The notes beneath the pieces are model-generated. The model had not been told where the DNA came from. It worked only from the letters and a program-made list of their open reading frames with translations, and did no database searches. The position numbers and the translations under genes were made by a program. Shown here in pieces: positions 26,245-34,926 of a stretch of 64,000 nucleotides of DNA. Source of the stretch: an uncultured Acetatifactor sp. (GTDB taxonomy: Bacteria; Bacillota; Clostridia; Lachnospirales; Lachnospiraceae); contig CAJUJN010000006.1 in assembly GCA_910586775.1 (NCBI GenBank), positions 48,070 through 112,069 of the forward strand. Reading direction: 5' to 3'. The first letter of the stretch is position 1. Each line of letters opens with the position of its first letter.

Positions 26245-27825
26245 CTACGCAGTCTCCATATTATAGAAATTCAGCATGGCAATCACCATGAAAACGATAG
26301 TAAACAGTATCAGGAACACATCCATCAGCACATATGCCTGGACGATGCCCCCAACGGCCATCCCCAGCACGCCTCCTATCACTGCCGCCATCGCCGCCAT
26401 GCCCTGGATCAGCATCTGCAGCAGCTGCTTTCCGAACCTGCCCAGCGTGCTGCCGCACACCGCTTCCGCCACCGCCAGGGCATACAGCTTATTTGCCGAA
26501 AAAAACACATGAAACACAATGGCCAGCACCGTGACCAGCGGTGAAAGTCCCATGGCAATGGCTCCCGGCAAAGCAATCAGACAGGCATTCACCAGGCTCT
26601 GGATATGCTGCATCGCCGTAGCGTTTATTAATTTATTAAAAACCGAATCCGGTATCAGGTAGGTATAGGGAGACAAAAGCTCCTTTGCCCACTTCCCATT
26701 CAGTGCCGTAAATATAAAAATGACATAAGCCGACATAATGGGAAGTATAAAGGGCGCATACCTTTCCAATCCACCAAAATCCCCTTCCCGGATATAGAGA
26801 TATGCCACCCCTGCGCCCGCCAACACTGCCACTACAGTACTGCCGTCAAATATAAAATACCTGCTCTTCTTATATTCCAGCAGCTGCCTGTAAAATAACG
26901 CCCTGGCACCGTGCCCCTGCCAGTTTACCCTCGCCTTGCCAAATTTCTGCTTTCTGCCCAGGCGTCTCTGGGTATTGCCCTGCCTACGGCTCTCCAGCAC
27001 CTCCTCGTAGTCCTCGGCAAATTTCATGACATCCTCATAGAAATCCCCTGTGCACTTCATTCTCCATGCTGCCGCCACTATCATTGCCACCAACAGGATA
27101 TAGCAAACCGTTCCTGCTGCGCTTACAACCGTAACTTCCAGAAACAGCAGGTGCAGCACTGCGATATACCATCCGATCACAGGCACCAGCTGAAGCATAT
27201 CACTGTGCAGATAATCCGCCACCGTCTGAAAGCTTAATCCCCCTCGGAAATAAGCCAGGATCCCCATAAACACCAGGATTCCAACCAGTCCGTAAGCCGC
27301 CTTCACCACCAGCCCCCTCTGCTTCTCTCCCATACGTTCGGAGCCGTAAAGCAGCAGCATGATACCGCCCTCCATCACATTTTCAATAAATATAGAAAAT
27401 ACAAAATAGACAGCCAGCCTCCACCCCTCCGCATGGAACAGCACCTTTCCGCACACAATAACAAAAAGATTCATCACAAGCTGCATTGCCAGTGTCCTTA
27501 TATGTGCATACACCAATACCTGCTTGGGACTGACCGGAGCCGGAAACAGAAAATGTACGTCACTGTTCCTGTATACCAGTCCTTTCCGTTTGGAATAAGC
27601 GATCAGATTCGCCGGAATCGTCCAGAATGCAAATACCGTCAGCACTGTTACCAGGCCTTTGGCAGAGTCCGCCCCCATCATATCCACCGTCATCCGCAGT
27701 GACATAGGAACCGCCGTCATGTAAAACAGTAACAGCAGAAGATAAATATACGTAACCGGCTTGCGCAAAGCCATTCTAACACGGTTGCGCAACATCCTAA
27801 GGTAGAGATAGCCCATTGCACCCAT
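26245..27825 (-). CDS. ABC exporter membrane subunit
   Basis: This 526-residue polytopic protein belongs with the putative ABC-exporter permeases of Firmicutes. About ten to twelve hydrophobic segments are seen. Typical parts are the N-terminal MALRKPVTYIYLLLLLFY, SDVHFLFPAPVSPKQVLVY and a central basic loop (about 275-310). It starts three bases after the stop of the ATPase gene, so the two make one transporter. Substrate is unknown. Confidence 0.8.
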   Translation of the reverse strand: MGAMGYLYLRMLRNRVRMALRKPVTYIYLLLLLFYMTAVPMSLRMTVDMMGADSAKGLVTVLTVFAFWTIPANLIAYSKRKGLVYRNSDVHFLFPAPVSPKQVLVYAHIRTLAMQLVMNLFVIVCGKVLFHAEGWRLAVYFVFSIFIENVMEGGIMLLLYGSERMGEKQRGLVVKAAYGLVGILVFMGILAYFRGGLSFQTVADYLHSDMLQLVPVIGWYIAVLHLLFLEVTVVSAAGTVCYILLVAMIVAAAWRMKCTGDFYEDVMKFAEDYEEVLESRRQGNTQRRLGRKQKFGKARVNWQGHGARALFYRQLLEYKKSRYFIFDGSTVVAVLAGAGVAYLYIREGDFGGLERYAPFILPIMSAYVIFIFTALNGKWAKELLSPYTYLIPDSVFNKLINATAMQHIQSLVNACLIALPGAIAMGLSPLVTVLAIVFHVFFSANKLYALAVAEAVCGSTLGRFGKQLLQMLIQGMAAMAAVIGGVLGMAVGGIVQAYVLMDVFLILFTIVFMVIAMLNFYNMETA

Positions 27826-27828
27826 CGC

Positions 27829-28665
27829 CTATATCCTGTCCTTTCCGTCTTTCTGTCCGACGCCTTCCGCTCTCGCCATGGCCTGTCCGGCGTCACCTCC
27901 TCCCGCCATGCCCTTTTCTTCTCTCTCCTGTACACTTCCGCTGTTTACGGGCTCCTGTGTCCGCCCGGAACCCGCGCCCTGCCCTGTCACGGAAAAATAC
28001 AGTGTCTCCAGATCCTCATCCGCCACTGTTTCCCTGGCATAAGTCCCGACAATATGCCCTTTATCCATCACAAAGGTCACATCCCACAGTTCCTTCACCA
28101 TCTCCAGCATATGAGTGCTGATCAGAACCGTGCACCCTTCCGCCTTCAATTCCAATATCACCTCTTTTAATTCCTTGATCGCCGCAGGGTCCAGACCCAC
28201 CATAGGCTCGTCCAACAGGATAACTTTGGGCTTTATCACCAATGCGCAGCATATACTGACCTTCTGCATCATGCCCTTGGAAAGCTCATTTCCAAGCTTT
28301 TCCTGCTTATCCGTCAATTCAAACCTTTCGAACAGACACTCCACTTCCGCTTCCGTAACATCCACCCCGTAAGCCCTGGTAATAAATTCAATATGCTCCC
28401 TTACTGTCAGGGCATCATACATATAGGGCAGCTCCGGCACATAGGCGAAACACCGTTTTGCTTCCAGACTCCTGGCATCCTGTCTCTGGATACGAATTGA
28501 GCCCTTATACCGCAGCAATCCCGCAATACTCTTGATCACGGTGGATTTTCCCGCCCCGTTCGGCCCCAGCAGTATCCCGATTCTCCCGTCAGGCACCGTA
28601 AAGCCGATATGGTCCGCCGCCAGCGTTTTTCCGTATTTTTTCGTCAAATCACTTACTTCTAACAT
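27829..28665 (-). CDS. ABC transporter ATP-binding protein with hydrophilic C-terminal tail
   Basis: The 278-residue ATPase has Walker A GPNGAGKS (34-41), the signature LSKGMMQKVS (about 128-137), Walker B VILLDEPMVGLDP and the switch His in ISTHMLEM. It is of the ABC-2 exporter type and pairs with the membrane protein encoded next. The catalytic domain ends near residue 225; the remaining about 50 residues are Gly/Glu/Gln/Ser-rich and absent from typical relatives. It is the first gene of the pair. No promoter is obvious. Confidence 0.9.
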   Translation of the reverse strand: MLEVSDLTKKYGKTLAADHIGFTVPDGRIGILLGPNGAGKSTVIKSIAGLLRYKGSIRIQRQDARSLEAKRCFAYVPELPYMYDALTVREHIEFITRAYGVDVTEAEVECLFERFELTDKQEKLGNELSKGMMQKVSICCALVIKPKVILLDEPMVGLDPAAIKELKEVILELKAEGCTVLISTHMLEMVKELWDVTFVMDKGHIVGTYARETVADEDLETLYFSVTGQGAGSGRTQEPVNSGSVQEREEKGMAGGGDAGQAMARAEGVGQKDGKDRI

Positions 28666-29003
28666 GCCTTCCTCTTTTCTGTCAACTCATTTTCCCTTTA
28701 CCTATACCTATACGCCCCTGCAGCCCAAACCGCGCCGCAACTTTTCACATGATACATCGATTTATTAGAGTAAACCCCCATGCCTTTATTTTGACTGCGC
28801 GGTTTCCGCAGGCCGGATACAGATCTTTCACAGAAAACCCGCTCCAACAAGCTGCCCCACCACGCATGAAAGTCGAGGGTTTCCTATGGATGCACACAAA
28901 CCGCAAGATGTGCCGCCTTTGGGCATGCGGTTTGGCGCACAATCCGAATAAGCAAAAGAGTTTATTCGGACTGTGCGATTTCCGCAGGTTTGATACAGAC
29001 CTT
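28666..29003. other. Intergenic region rich in direct and inverted repeats
   Basis: No gene is supported here. Besides the 54-55 bp direct repeat listed separately, the strand can fold TCCGAATAA / TTATTCGGA around 28942-28970, which may serve as the traX terminator, and AAACCGCA / TGCGGTTT near 28898-28933. Confidence 0.55.
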
Positions 29004-29015
29004 TCACAGCAAAAC
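28785..29015 (-). repeat. Diverged 54-55 bp direct repeat flanking the traX end
   Basis: The copies at 28785-28838 and 28961-29015 share most bases, for example TTTCCGCAGG and CTTTCACAG. The right copy covers the last four codons of the TraX-like gene. The left copy seems to be a duplicated and decayed 3' end. Confidence 0.65.
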
Positions 29016-30029
29016 AATCCCCCCCAGCCCCAACAGGACCGAAATAATATATAGCAACAGCAGATGCACCGGATAAAATGCATAGAAGAAATATTTCATC
29101 TTCAGTCCCCTCTTCCCGTTATACAGGGCAATGGGAATCGCTGCCAGAAAAGCCGGAATCTCACTGACGGACATAAGGGTAAGCACTACGCAGCCCGCCA
29201 GCATGGCTGTCACCTTATGCTTCCGGAATATATACATGACTGTAATCGTCAGAACTCCCATTCCGCCGTAATCCGTGCGCAGATATTCCGCCAGAAACAT
29301 CATCGCCACCAGCACCATGACATCCGCACAGACTGTCTGCACATGCCGCAGCCCCTTCTTTCTTCCATACAAAACCAGTGCCAGGACAGTAACCGCGCAC
29401 ACTACTCCCACCGTTACCGCCAGGTCTCTCCCGGCCCCATAACCGGACGGCGCTGCCATCCACACCACTATAAAAGCAGCGGGAGAAAGCACTCCCGTAA
29501 CCGTCAGAAACATCCTCAATATCCCCGGAAGCTCCTTCTCCGCATCCTGCTCACATTTGCCAAAATAAGCATATCCGCACATCCCCAGAAGCCCCAGCAA
29601 CAAAGTGAAATATACATTCTGATATCCCCAATGAAAGAAACGCCCCGTAACCGCCAGATCAAAGGGAATATCCGAAATCAACGCAAATATCCCCAGCCGC
29701 AGCGCATATTTTCTCACATTCCGGCTCCGCTGAAACCCCTCCACCAGCAAAAAGCAGAAAATCGGAAAGCCCAGCCTGCCAATCATCCGCATAATCGTCA
29801 TCCCATAATACAGCACGGCATTTTCCCCCAGCCAACTGATAATCTGGTTCTCCGTGCCCCTGACAGCATCCAGATAACCATTCGCAATCACCTGCCTGGT
29901 CAGAACCGCTGCCGCGAAGTGGTCGATCAGCATTGCAACTACCGCCGCAATCTTGACAGTGCTCCCGCTGATTCCCTTCCTTTCACCCGATGTACTGACT
30001 GTCCGTCCCTGCAACTGCACACTATCCAT
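29004..30029 (-). CDS. TraX-like membrane protein
   Basis: The 341-residue protein matches the TraX family (PF05857), originally named for F-pilin acetylation but widespread in Firmicutes without conjugation genes. About eight to ten hydrophobic segments are seen. Typical parts are VKIAAVVAMLIDHFAAAV near the start, IGRLGFPIFCFLLVEGF, SDIPFDLAVTGRFFHWGYQN and the ending YFFYAFYPVHLLLLYIIS. There is no conjugation gene in the window. It has its own promoter at 30108-30136. Confidence 0.87.
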   Translation of the reverse strand: MDSVQLQGRTVSTSGERKGISGSTVKIAAVVAMLIDHFAAAVLTRQVIANGYLDAVRGTENQIISWLGENAVLYYGMTIMRMIGRLGFPIFCFLLVEGFQRSRNVRKYALRLGIFALISDIPFDLAVTGRFFHWGYQNVYFTLLLGLLGMCGYAYFGKCEQDAEKELPGILRMFLTVTGVLSPAAFIVVWMAAPSGYGAGRDLAVTVGVVCAVTVLALVLYGRKKGLRHVQTVCADVMVLVAMMFLAEYLRTDYGGMGVLTITVMYIFRKHKVTAMLAGCVVLTLMSVSEIPAFLAAIPIALYNGKRGLKMKYFFYAFYPVHLLLLYIISVLLGLGGIVLL

Positions 30030-30107
30030 TTTCGTCCCTTTTCCTCCCTGCTTTCAATTCGGCTCTCATACGAATTTTTATTCTTCATATATACTGACTC
30101 GATTAAC

Positions 30108-30136
30108 ATCATAAAATATACCATAGCATTTGTCAA
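30108..30136 (-). promoter_or_regulatory. SigA-type promoter for the traX-like gene
   Basis: On the minus strand TTGACA (30131-30136) and TATGAT (30108-30113) are separated by 17 bases. The gene starts about 80 bases downstream. Confidence 0.7.
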
Positions 30137-30247
30137 TTAGCGCTGTCAAACTTCTGTCACTTTTCGCCGGGTCACATGCCCCTGCCCCCCGGACCTGCAG
30201 TGCCGCCTGTGCCGTTGCCGGCATTTGCCCTGTGGAAATCCCCGTCC

Positions 30248-30279
30248 AAAAACAGGGCAGGCTCCTGCAGCCTGCCCTG
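30248..30279 (-). terminator. Terminator after the orphan response regulator
   Basis: A perfect 11-bp stem CAGGGCAGGCT / AGCCTGCCCTG (30253-30263 and 30269-30279) is followed on the minus strand by TTTTT. It is 24 bases beyond the regulator stop. Confidence 0.85.
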
Positions 30280-30302
30280 AAACCATATCTCCCGTCAAGG
30301 AT

Positions 30303-31001
30303 TCACCCCACCTTATATCCATTGCCCCAGACCACTTTCAGATACCTGGGCTCCTTGGGGTTCTTCTCTATCTTCTCCCTGATATGCCTGATATGTACTG
30401 CTATGGTATTGTCGGCGCCAATCGCCTGCATATGCCAGATATTTTCATAGATCTGGCTGTTGGAAAATACCTTTCCTTTCTGCTGTACCAGCAGCCGCAA
30501 TATCTTATATTCAATCGGCGTCAGCCTTACAGCCCTGCCTTCCACCGTCACCTTCCTCTGAACATCATCTATCACCAGCTCATCCACCTTGTAAATCCGG
30601 TCAATATTGGCACACATATTCACCAGCTGAATGTATCTGCGCAGCTGAGACTTTATCCTTGCCAGCAGCTCCAGGGGATTACAGTCCACCGTGACATAAT
30701 CGTCCGCTCCCGCCTCCAGCGCCATGATCTTTGCCGTCTCCGCAGACTGGGCGGAAACCACGATCAGCGGTATGCTGCTCTTATTCCTCAAATTTGCGAT
30801 CATCTCGATTCCCTTATCCCAACCCTTATCGTTCAACTCCACATCCACCAGCATCAGGTGAATCTCCAGCCGCTTCAGTATCCCGTACAAATCCTCCACA
30901 TCTGCAGCTACCACAACAGAGAGCCCTTCTCCTGCGCAAAGGGGTATCATCTTCTCAGCAATTCCTGTCTGATTGTTATATATCAGAATATTCCTCTTCA
31001 T
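30303..31001 (-). CDS. Orphan OmpR-family regulator with degenerate receiver
   Basis: This 232-residue protein is built like the regulator at 8305-8997 and its DNA-binding domain is intact (LTPIEYKILRLLVQQKGK, HIRHIREKIE, YLKVVWGNGYKVG). The receiver, however, lacks key residues. The acidic pair is replaced by Asn9-Asn10, and the conserved Lys of the DDYITKP motif is Val105 (DDYVTVDCNP). Asp53 and Ser83 remain. No kinase gene is adjacent. Metal-dependent phosphorylation is therefore doubtful, and it may work in a phosphorylation-independent way. Its target genes are unknown. It is a single gene with its own terminator. Confidence 0.88.
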   Translation of the reverse strand: MKRNILIYNNQTGIAEKMIPLCAGEGLSVVVAADVEDLYGILKRLEIHLMLVDVELNDKGWDKGIEMIANLRNKSSIPLIVVSAQSAETAKIMALEAGADDYVTVDCNPLELLARIKSQLRRYIQLVNMCANIDRIYKVDELVIDDVQRKVTVEGRAVRLTPIEYKILRLLVQQKGKVFSNSQIYENIWHMQAIGADNTIAVHIRHIREKIEKNPKEPRYLKVVWGNGYKVG

Positions 31002-31158
31002 CGTATCCTCTCCATCCTTTCCTATATTATAACGGCATCCTGATTTCCTTTTCCGAAATCCCTCTTCTTAAGAACGCCTCCGCTGCGGAAGCAAATCATA
31101 TGCCGTCCCGTTTTCACTTTTTACAGCCATCCGCCGTATTCCCCCGGCGGACGGCCTG

Positions 31159-32043
31159 TCACTCCTGAAAATATACCGACAGATCAAGTCCGTACAAAAT
31201 CCTTTCGACCACGCTCTGGTCAAATCCCTCGAAAGAAAGTGTCAGGTCTCTGCCATTCACGGATATGGCCGCATGCACAGATATGACTGCCTCATTTTCA
31301 TCCACCGAATCAATCACCACATAATTCAGTCCCTGGCTGTTTGTAAAGCTTCTCTCATTCCTGCTCTCTCCCATATAGGCAGTGGCAGAGCTGTAGCTTT
31401 CATATCCCCTGTTATCAGACTGGCTCATGGTAAAATACACATCCTCATTGCTCAAAGATATCAAAACACGCCTTCCCTCATCTATGACATGCACATTCTC
31501 ATTTGTAAATTCCATCCCCAGAAGCTTCCCGTCCAAAACCGGAACTGCTCCCGCCAAATCGGACTGAGCAAAAAAAGTTTCCAGAGAATTATATTCATCC
31601 ATCTGAGGCTCATATTCTATTATCTCAACCTCTTCTGAAATATTCTCGTCAGGGATATCTCCCTCTGTGGAAAATACCCCCCCTGTTTTCAAAATTGACG
31701 CGGTATCGGGAATTCCCTTCCCGTTTTCCGTCTCCGGCAGAGCATCCTCGTTGGTAATGACAAAACCATTGTCATTCACCCTGATAATGCTGTTCCGAAA
31801 GTTCTTCGCCGCCACAGTCCCTGCGCCGCACAGAAGAAACACCGCTGCCACAGTACACCCTCTTGTGATCAGGTACTTTCTTCCCTGCTTCAGCATCTTG
31901 TAATGATGCACCTCATCCTGTACCCTGTCCGCATCCATATGTAATTTGGGCAGTTCGTCTACCGCTTCCCGATATACATCCGTAAATTGATCCAAAGCCG
32001 TTCCCCCCCTGATCTCAAGTCCAACCGGCGCATTACATCTCAT
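31159..32043 (-). CDS. Putative anti-sigma factor, membrane protein
   Basis: The 294-residue protein has a cytoplasmic N-terminal part with DQFTDVYREAVDELPKLHMD (about 18-37), one membrane segment (about 62-78, VAAVFLLCGAGTVAA) and a long outside domain. The C-terminal VNGRDLTLSFEGFDQS-VVERILYGLDLS part resembles DUF4367-type modules of anti-sigma proteins. It overlaps the end of the ECF sigma gene by 11 bases. The ATG at 32043 lacks a ribosome site; the TTG at about 31992 (LDQFTDVY) has a G-rich run before it and is a credible alternative start. Confidence 0.75.
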   Translation of the reverse strand: MRCNAPVGLEIRGGTALDQFTDVYREAVDELPKLHMDADRVQDEVHHYKMLKQGRKYLITRGCTVAAVFLLCGAGTVAAKNFRNSIIRVNDNGFVITNEDALPETENGKGIPDTASILKTGGVFSTEGDIPDENISEEVEIIEYEPQMDEYNSLETFFAQSDLAGAVPVLDGKLLGMEFTNENVHVIDEGRRVLISLSNEDVYFTMSQSDNRGYESYSSATAYMGESRNERSFTNSQGLNYVVIDSVDENEAVISVHAAISVNGRDLTLSFEGFDQSVVERILYGLDLSVYFQE

Positions 32044-32593
32044 AGCGGGAATGCAATGCTTTTCTCAGCAGTTCCCTTCCTCTGGTCAGCTGCGAGGTCA
32101 CTGTAGATTCCAACCGGCCCGTAACCTTCGAAATTTCCTTTACAGAAAGCTCTTCATAATAGAAAAGGTGAATCACATCGCGATATTTCGCCGGAAGGGC
32201 AAGCACTGCATTCAGCAGCAGGCTCTTTTCCTCCTTTTGAAATGCTGCCTCCTCCGGTCCCGGCTCATAAGATTCTAAATCCGGACAGGAAGCCTCAGGC
32301 CACGTTTCCTCCTGCCGCTCCCCCTCGGGCCGCCAGTCGCTGCGGTGCCTGTGCCATGCGCTGCGCCATACCTTGCGGCAGGCGTTCATAGTAACCTTCA
32401 GCAGCCAGGCCTTCTCATGCTCGGGACTCTGAAATGCCTGAGGATTTTTAATATACTGGTAAAAAACCTCCTGCACCACATCCTCCGCATCCTGCACATT
32501 CTGAAGGCGTATGTAACTGAGTTTGAACAACATATCACCGTACTGGTCAATTTTAAGTTGTAGTTCTCTCTCTTCCGTACCTGCCATCGCCAT
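32033..32593 (-). CDS. ECF-type RNA polymerase sigma factor
   Basis: The 186-residue protein has sigma region 2 (DMLFKLSYIRLQNVQDAEDVVQEVFYQY, about residues 19-46; quoted in parts, DAEDVVQEVF is diagnostic) and region 4 (ALPAKYRDVIHLFYYEELSV then TGRLESTVTSQLTRGRELL). Between them is a hydrophilic stretch of about 35 residues, longer than usual. It is followed by the overlapping anti-sigma gene. The signal and regulon are unknown; autoregulation is common in this type of pair but no matching promoter could be confirmed. Confidence 0.88.
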   Translation of the reverse strand: MAMAGTEERELQLKIDQYGDMLFKLSYIRLQNVQDAEDVVQEVFYQYIKNPQAFQSPEHEKAWLLKVTMNACRKVWRSAWHRHRSDWRPEGERQEETWPEASCPDLESYEPGPEEAAFQKEEKSLLLNAVLALPAKYRDVIHLFYYEELSVKEISKVTGRLESTVTSQLTRGRELLRKALHSRYEM

Positions 32594-32723
32594 ATTCTTT
32601 TAAGTACGACCTCTTCTATTTATTAATATCCCGAAGCATATCGTTTTACTGCAAATATTGTAAAATAAATTTGTATCAAAGTTGCATAGATTCCTTCGCC
32701 ATCTTGTAAAAAGTATCACATAA

Positions 32724-32750
32724 AGAGAGCGTGCCCTGTGCACGCTCTCT
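32724..32750 (-). terminator. Terminator after the AI-2E-type permease gene
   Basis: Perfect 11-bp arms AGAGAGCGTGC / GCACGCTCTCT at 32724-32734 and 32740-32750, about 33 bases beyond the stop at 32783. On the minus strand TTTATG follows. Confidence 0.7.
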
Positions 32751-32782
32751 AATATATAGACTGCTTTTACACCCGAAAAGTT

Positions 32783-34018
32783 TCACTTTTTCGAATTTTT
32801 TTTATTTTTTAGGGGAGTTTCATCCGACTTACTTTCTTCGGCCAGTTTTCCGGCCGCCCTCGCATTCCGAAACTGCATCTCCTCCACATCGGACAAATCT
32901 TCCTTCTCCAGACTGCGGAAGCGGTTCACCCCTGCCAGCAGAATCAGTATGCTGTTCTTTGTAGTGTCAAATGCGCCGTCCTCGTACAAAGTATACACAA
33001 GCAGTCCCACCGGAACAGCCACAATCATTCCTACCACACCACCCACCTTATAACCTATGAACAGCAGAAACAATGTGGGAAGCGGCGGCACACCGATGGA
33101 ATCCCCCACAATCTTGGGCTGTATCAGCTGTCTCGCCAACTGTCCCACGCCCCATATCACCAGAAGCCCTATGGCAGTCTTATATTCCGCAGTCAGAATC
33201 CGTATCACCGCCCACGGGATCAGCACCGTCCCCGTACCCAGAAACGGCAGGAAATCAAGGATTGCGATAACCAAAGCTATCAGGCCGAAATAATTCACCT
33301 TGAGAATTCCGAGCCCCACCAACAACAAAAAATACATCCACACTTCTATCTTCAGCTGAGCCTTCAGATATCCGCCCACAGACTTCACCAGGCTGCCCCG
33401 AACCATGCGGTAGCGCAGCAGCACCACTGCCGGCATATGCTTGCGGAACCATTCATTGATATGGTGCCTCTCTGCCACAAAGAAATAAGAGGAAAGCAGC
33501 GCCATGATCACACCGATGAATATGGCCGGAAGCAGCTTCGCAAAGTTTCCGGCCGCTTCAATGGTGGGCGAGCCGAACTTTTCCAGGAGCTCCCCTATAT
33601 AGGAGTCCAACTCCAGTACATTGTTGTCCAGATTCAGATGCAGGCCTCCGGGAAGCCTGTCAAGCAGTTGGTTCAGATTCGCCGCAATACTGTTGAAGTC
33701 GTTCTCTGCCTTCTCCAGCATTTCCGGCAGGGCCCCCGTCAGTCCCTTCACCTGTTCAAAAAGCTGTGCACATACGATATAAATCACCAGCACCACCAAA
33801 GCAATCACTGCCACAATCACGAATGCGCTGCCTATTTTTCTCTTTAATTTTACTTTCTCCTCAAAGAAACGCACCAGCGGACTTGCAATCAAGGCTATGA
33901 CCCAGCCTGCCACAAAAGGCGCAAAGAAGACAAGTGCCCTTGGAAAAAGCCATACAACACCAATCAGTATGATGGCCGCTACCGCCAGGTTCACCAGGGC
34001 TTTGCAGTATTTCCTCAT
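32783..34018 (-). CDS. AI-2E family transporter
   Basis: This 411-residue protein belongs to the AI-2E transporter / YtvI family of membrane permeases. Seven to eight membrane segments are seen, with the family segments FAPFVAGWVIALIASPLVR at the start, FLPFLGTGTVLIPWAV and IQPKIVGDSIGVPPLPTLF later. The C-terminus is long, charged and ends in a Lys-rich run (about 365-411). The start overlaps the engB stop (ATGA). The transported molecule is unknown; the name should not be taken as proof of autoinducer export. Confidence 0.87.
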   Translation of the reverse strand: MRKYCKALVNLAVAAIILIGVVWLFPRALVFFAPFVAGWVIALIASPLVRFFEEKVKLKRKIGSAFVIVAVIALVVLVIYIVCAQLFEQVKGLTGALPEMLEKAENDFNSIAANLNQLLDRLPGGLHLNLDNNVLELDSYIGELLEKFGSPTIEAAGNFAKLLPAIFIGVIMALLSSYFFVAERHHINEWFRKHMPAVVLLRYRMVRGSLVKSVGGYLKAQLKIEVWMYFLLLVGLGILKVNYFGLIALVIAILDFLPFLGTGTVLIPWAVIRILTAEYKTAIGLLVIWGVGQLARQLIQPKIVGDSIGVPPLPTLFLLFIGYKVGGVVGMIVAVPVGLLVYTLYEDGAFDTTKNSILILLAGVNRFRSLEKEDLSDVEEMQFRNARAAGKLAEESKSDETPLKNKKNSKK

Positions 34019-34608
34019 ATATTTTCCTCCAGAACAGCATCCAAAAGCCCGTATATCTCATCCCGTCCCTGCTTTGTCTCCGCAGAAAACGGAATAATAG
34101 CTCCGTCTGCGCTCATACCCAGAGTACTGCATATCTGTTTCAGCTGACTCTGCACCTGGCTGCGCTTTATCTTATCCAGCTTGGTGGCAATGATGACAGG
34201 CCGATAGCCACTGTCCATGATCCAGTCATACATGATACGGTCATTTTCCGAAGGCGCATGCCGGATATCCACCAGGAGAAATACCTGCTTCAGCTGCTTC
34301 GACCTATGCAGATACCTTTCCACCATTTTCCCCCACTGGGCTTTCACGGCTTCATTTGCCCTCGCATAACCGTATCCGGGCAAATCCACAAAATAGAGAG
34401 TATCATTTATATTATAGAAATTAATCGTCTGGGTTTTGCCCGGCTGGGAACTTGTACGGGCAAGAGACTTCCGGTTCATCAGCGCGTTAATCAGGGAAGA
34501 TTTCCCCACATTACTCTTGCCTGCAAATGCCACCTCGGGCAGCTGAGTCTCCGGCAGTTTACTGGTGATACCGCACACTGTCTCCAGACTGACCTGTTTG
34601 ATTAACAT
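34015..34608 (-). CDS. engB: Ribosome biogenesis GTPase EngB (YsxC)
   Basis: This 197-residue GTPase acts in assembly of the large ribosomal subunit. G1 GKSNVGKS is at residues 30-37, G2 lies in SSQPGKTQTINFY, G3 is DLPGYGYA, and TKLDK is the G4 motif. The length is normal. AAGGATG precedes the ATG. It is located downstream of clpX as in many Firmicutes, with a terminator in the gap, and overlaps the AI-2E permease gene by four bases. Confidence 0.95.
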   Translation of the reverse strand: MLIKQVSLETVCGITSKLPETQLPEVAFAGKSNVGKSSLINALMNRKSLARTSSQPGKTQTINFYNINDTLYFVDLPGYGYARANEAVKAQWGKMVERYLHRSKQLKQVFLLVDIRHAPSENDRIMYDWIMDSGYRPVIIATKLDKIKRSQVQSQLKQICSTLGMSADGAIIPFSAETKQGRDEIYGLLDAVLEENI

Positions 34609-34713
34609 TCGTCACATCCTTCCTCAGAAAATACCGCAAATCCCACCCTTTCTTCTCTTTTGGAATGCTGCAGGGCTGTTTACCAATATTTCCTGCCATA
34701 AAACTGAAATGTC

Positions 34714-34738
34714 AAAACGCCGTCCTGAAGGACGGCGT
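34714..34738 (-). terminator. Terminator after clpX
   Basis: The stem ACGCCGTCCT / AGGACGGCGT (34717-34726 and 34729-34738) is followed on the minus strand by TTTTGAC. It lies in the gap before engB. Confidence 0.8.
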
Positions 34739-34745
34739 CTTACAT

Positions 34746-34870
34746 CTATACTCAGGACCGCCAGAATTAATACTCGTGCCCGAAAACATTTATCAACACA
34801 AATGTATAACGAGTGAGTGCTTCCGCGATGCGGAATAAAAAAGCTGCAACAAAATACACTCACGAGTATA
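34746..34870. repeat. Fragments of the composite intergenic repeat (copy 4)
   Basis: The 23 bases at 34746-34768 equal 1948-1970 exactly and include CTCAGGACCGCCAGAATT, but the rest of the palindrome is lost. At 34859-34870 CTCACGAGTATA is the inverse of the motif at 1871-1882. The modules occur in a different order and orientation here. Confidence 0.65.
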
Positions 34871-34926
34871 CACTGTCAGTATAATCCAACCATCCCGGAA
34901 ATTGTACTGCCAATCGCTCAAACCGG

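Larger units (their letters stand above)
34609..34926. other. Intergenic region between clpX and engB with terminator and repeat fragments
   Basis: The gap holds the clpX terminator and pieces of the composite repeat also present in 1871-1970. No gene is seen. A promoter for engB must lie between the terminator and 34609 or further upstream. Confidence 0.55.

Noticed and set aside
28666..29003. Direct repeats considered as a CRISPR array
   Set aside because: Only two diverged 54-55 bp copies with unequal spacing and no cas gene.
29004..30029. TraX-like gene as evidence of a conjugative element
   Set aside because: No relaxase, coupling protein, type IV secretion or integrase gene in the window; the family is common in chromosomes.
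29064..30140. Open frame of 358 codons on the plus strand opposite the TraX-like gene
   Set aside because: Composition rich in His, Gln and Pro is typical of an antisense shadow; TraX motifs on the other strand are clear.
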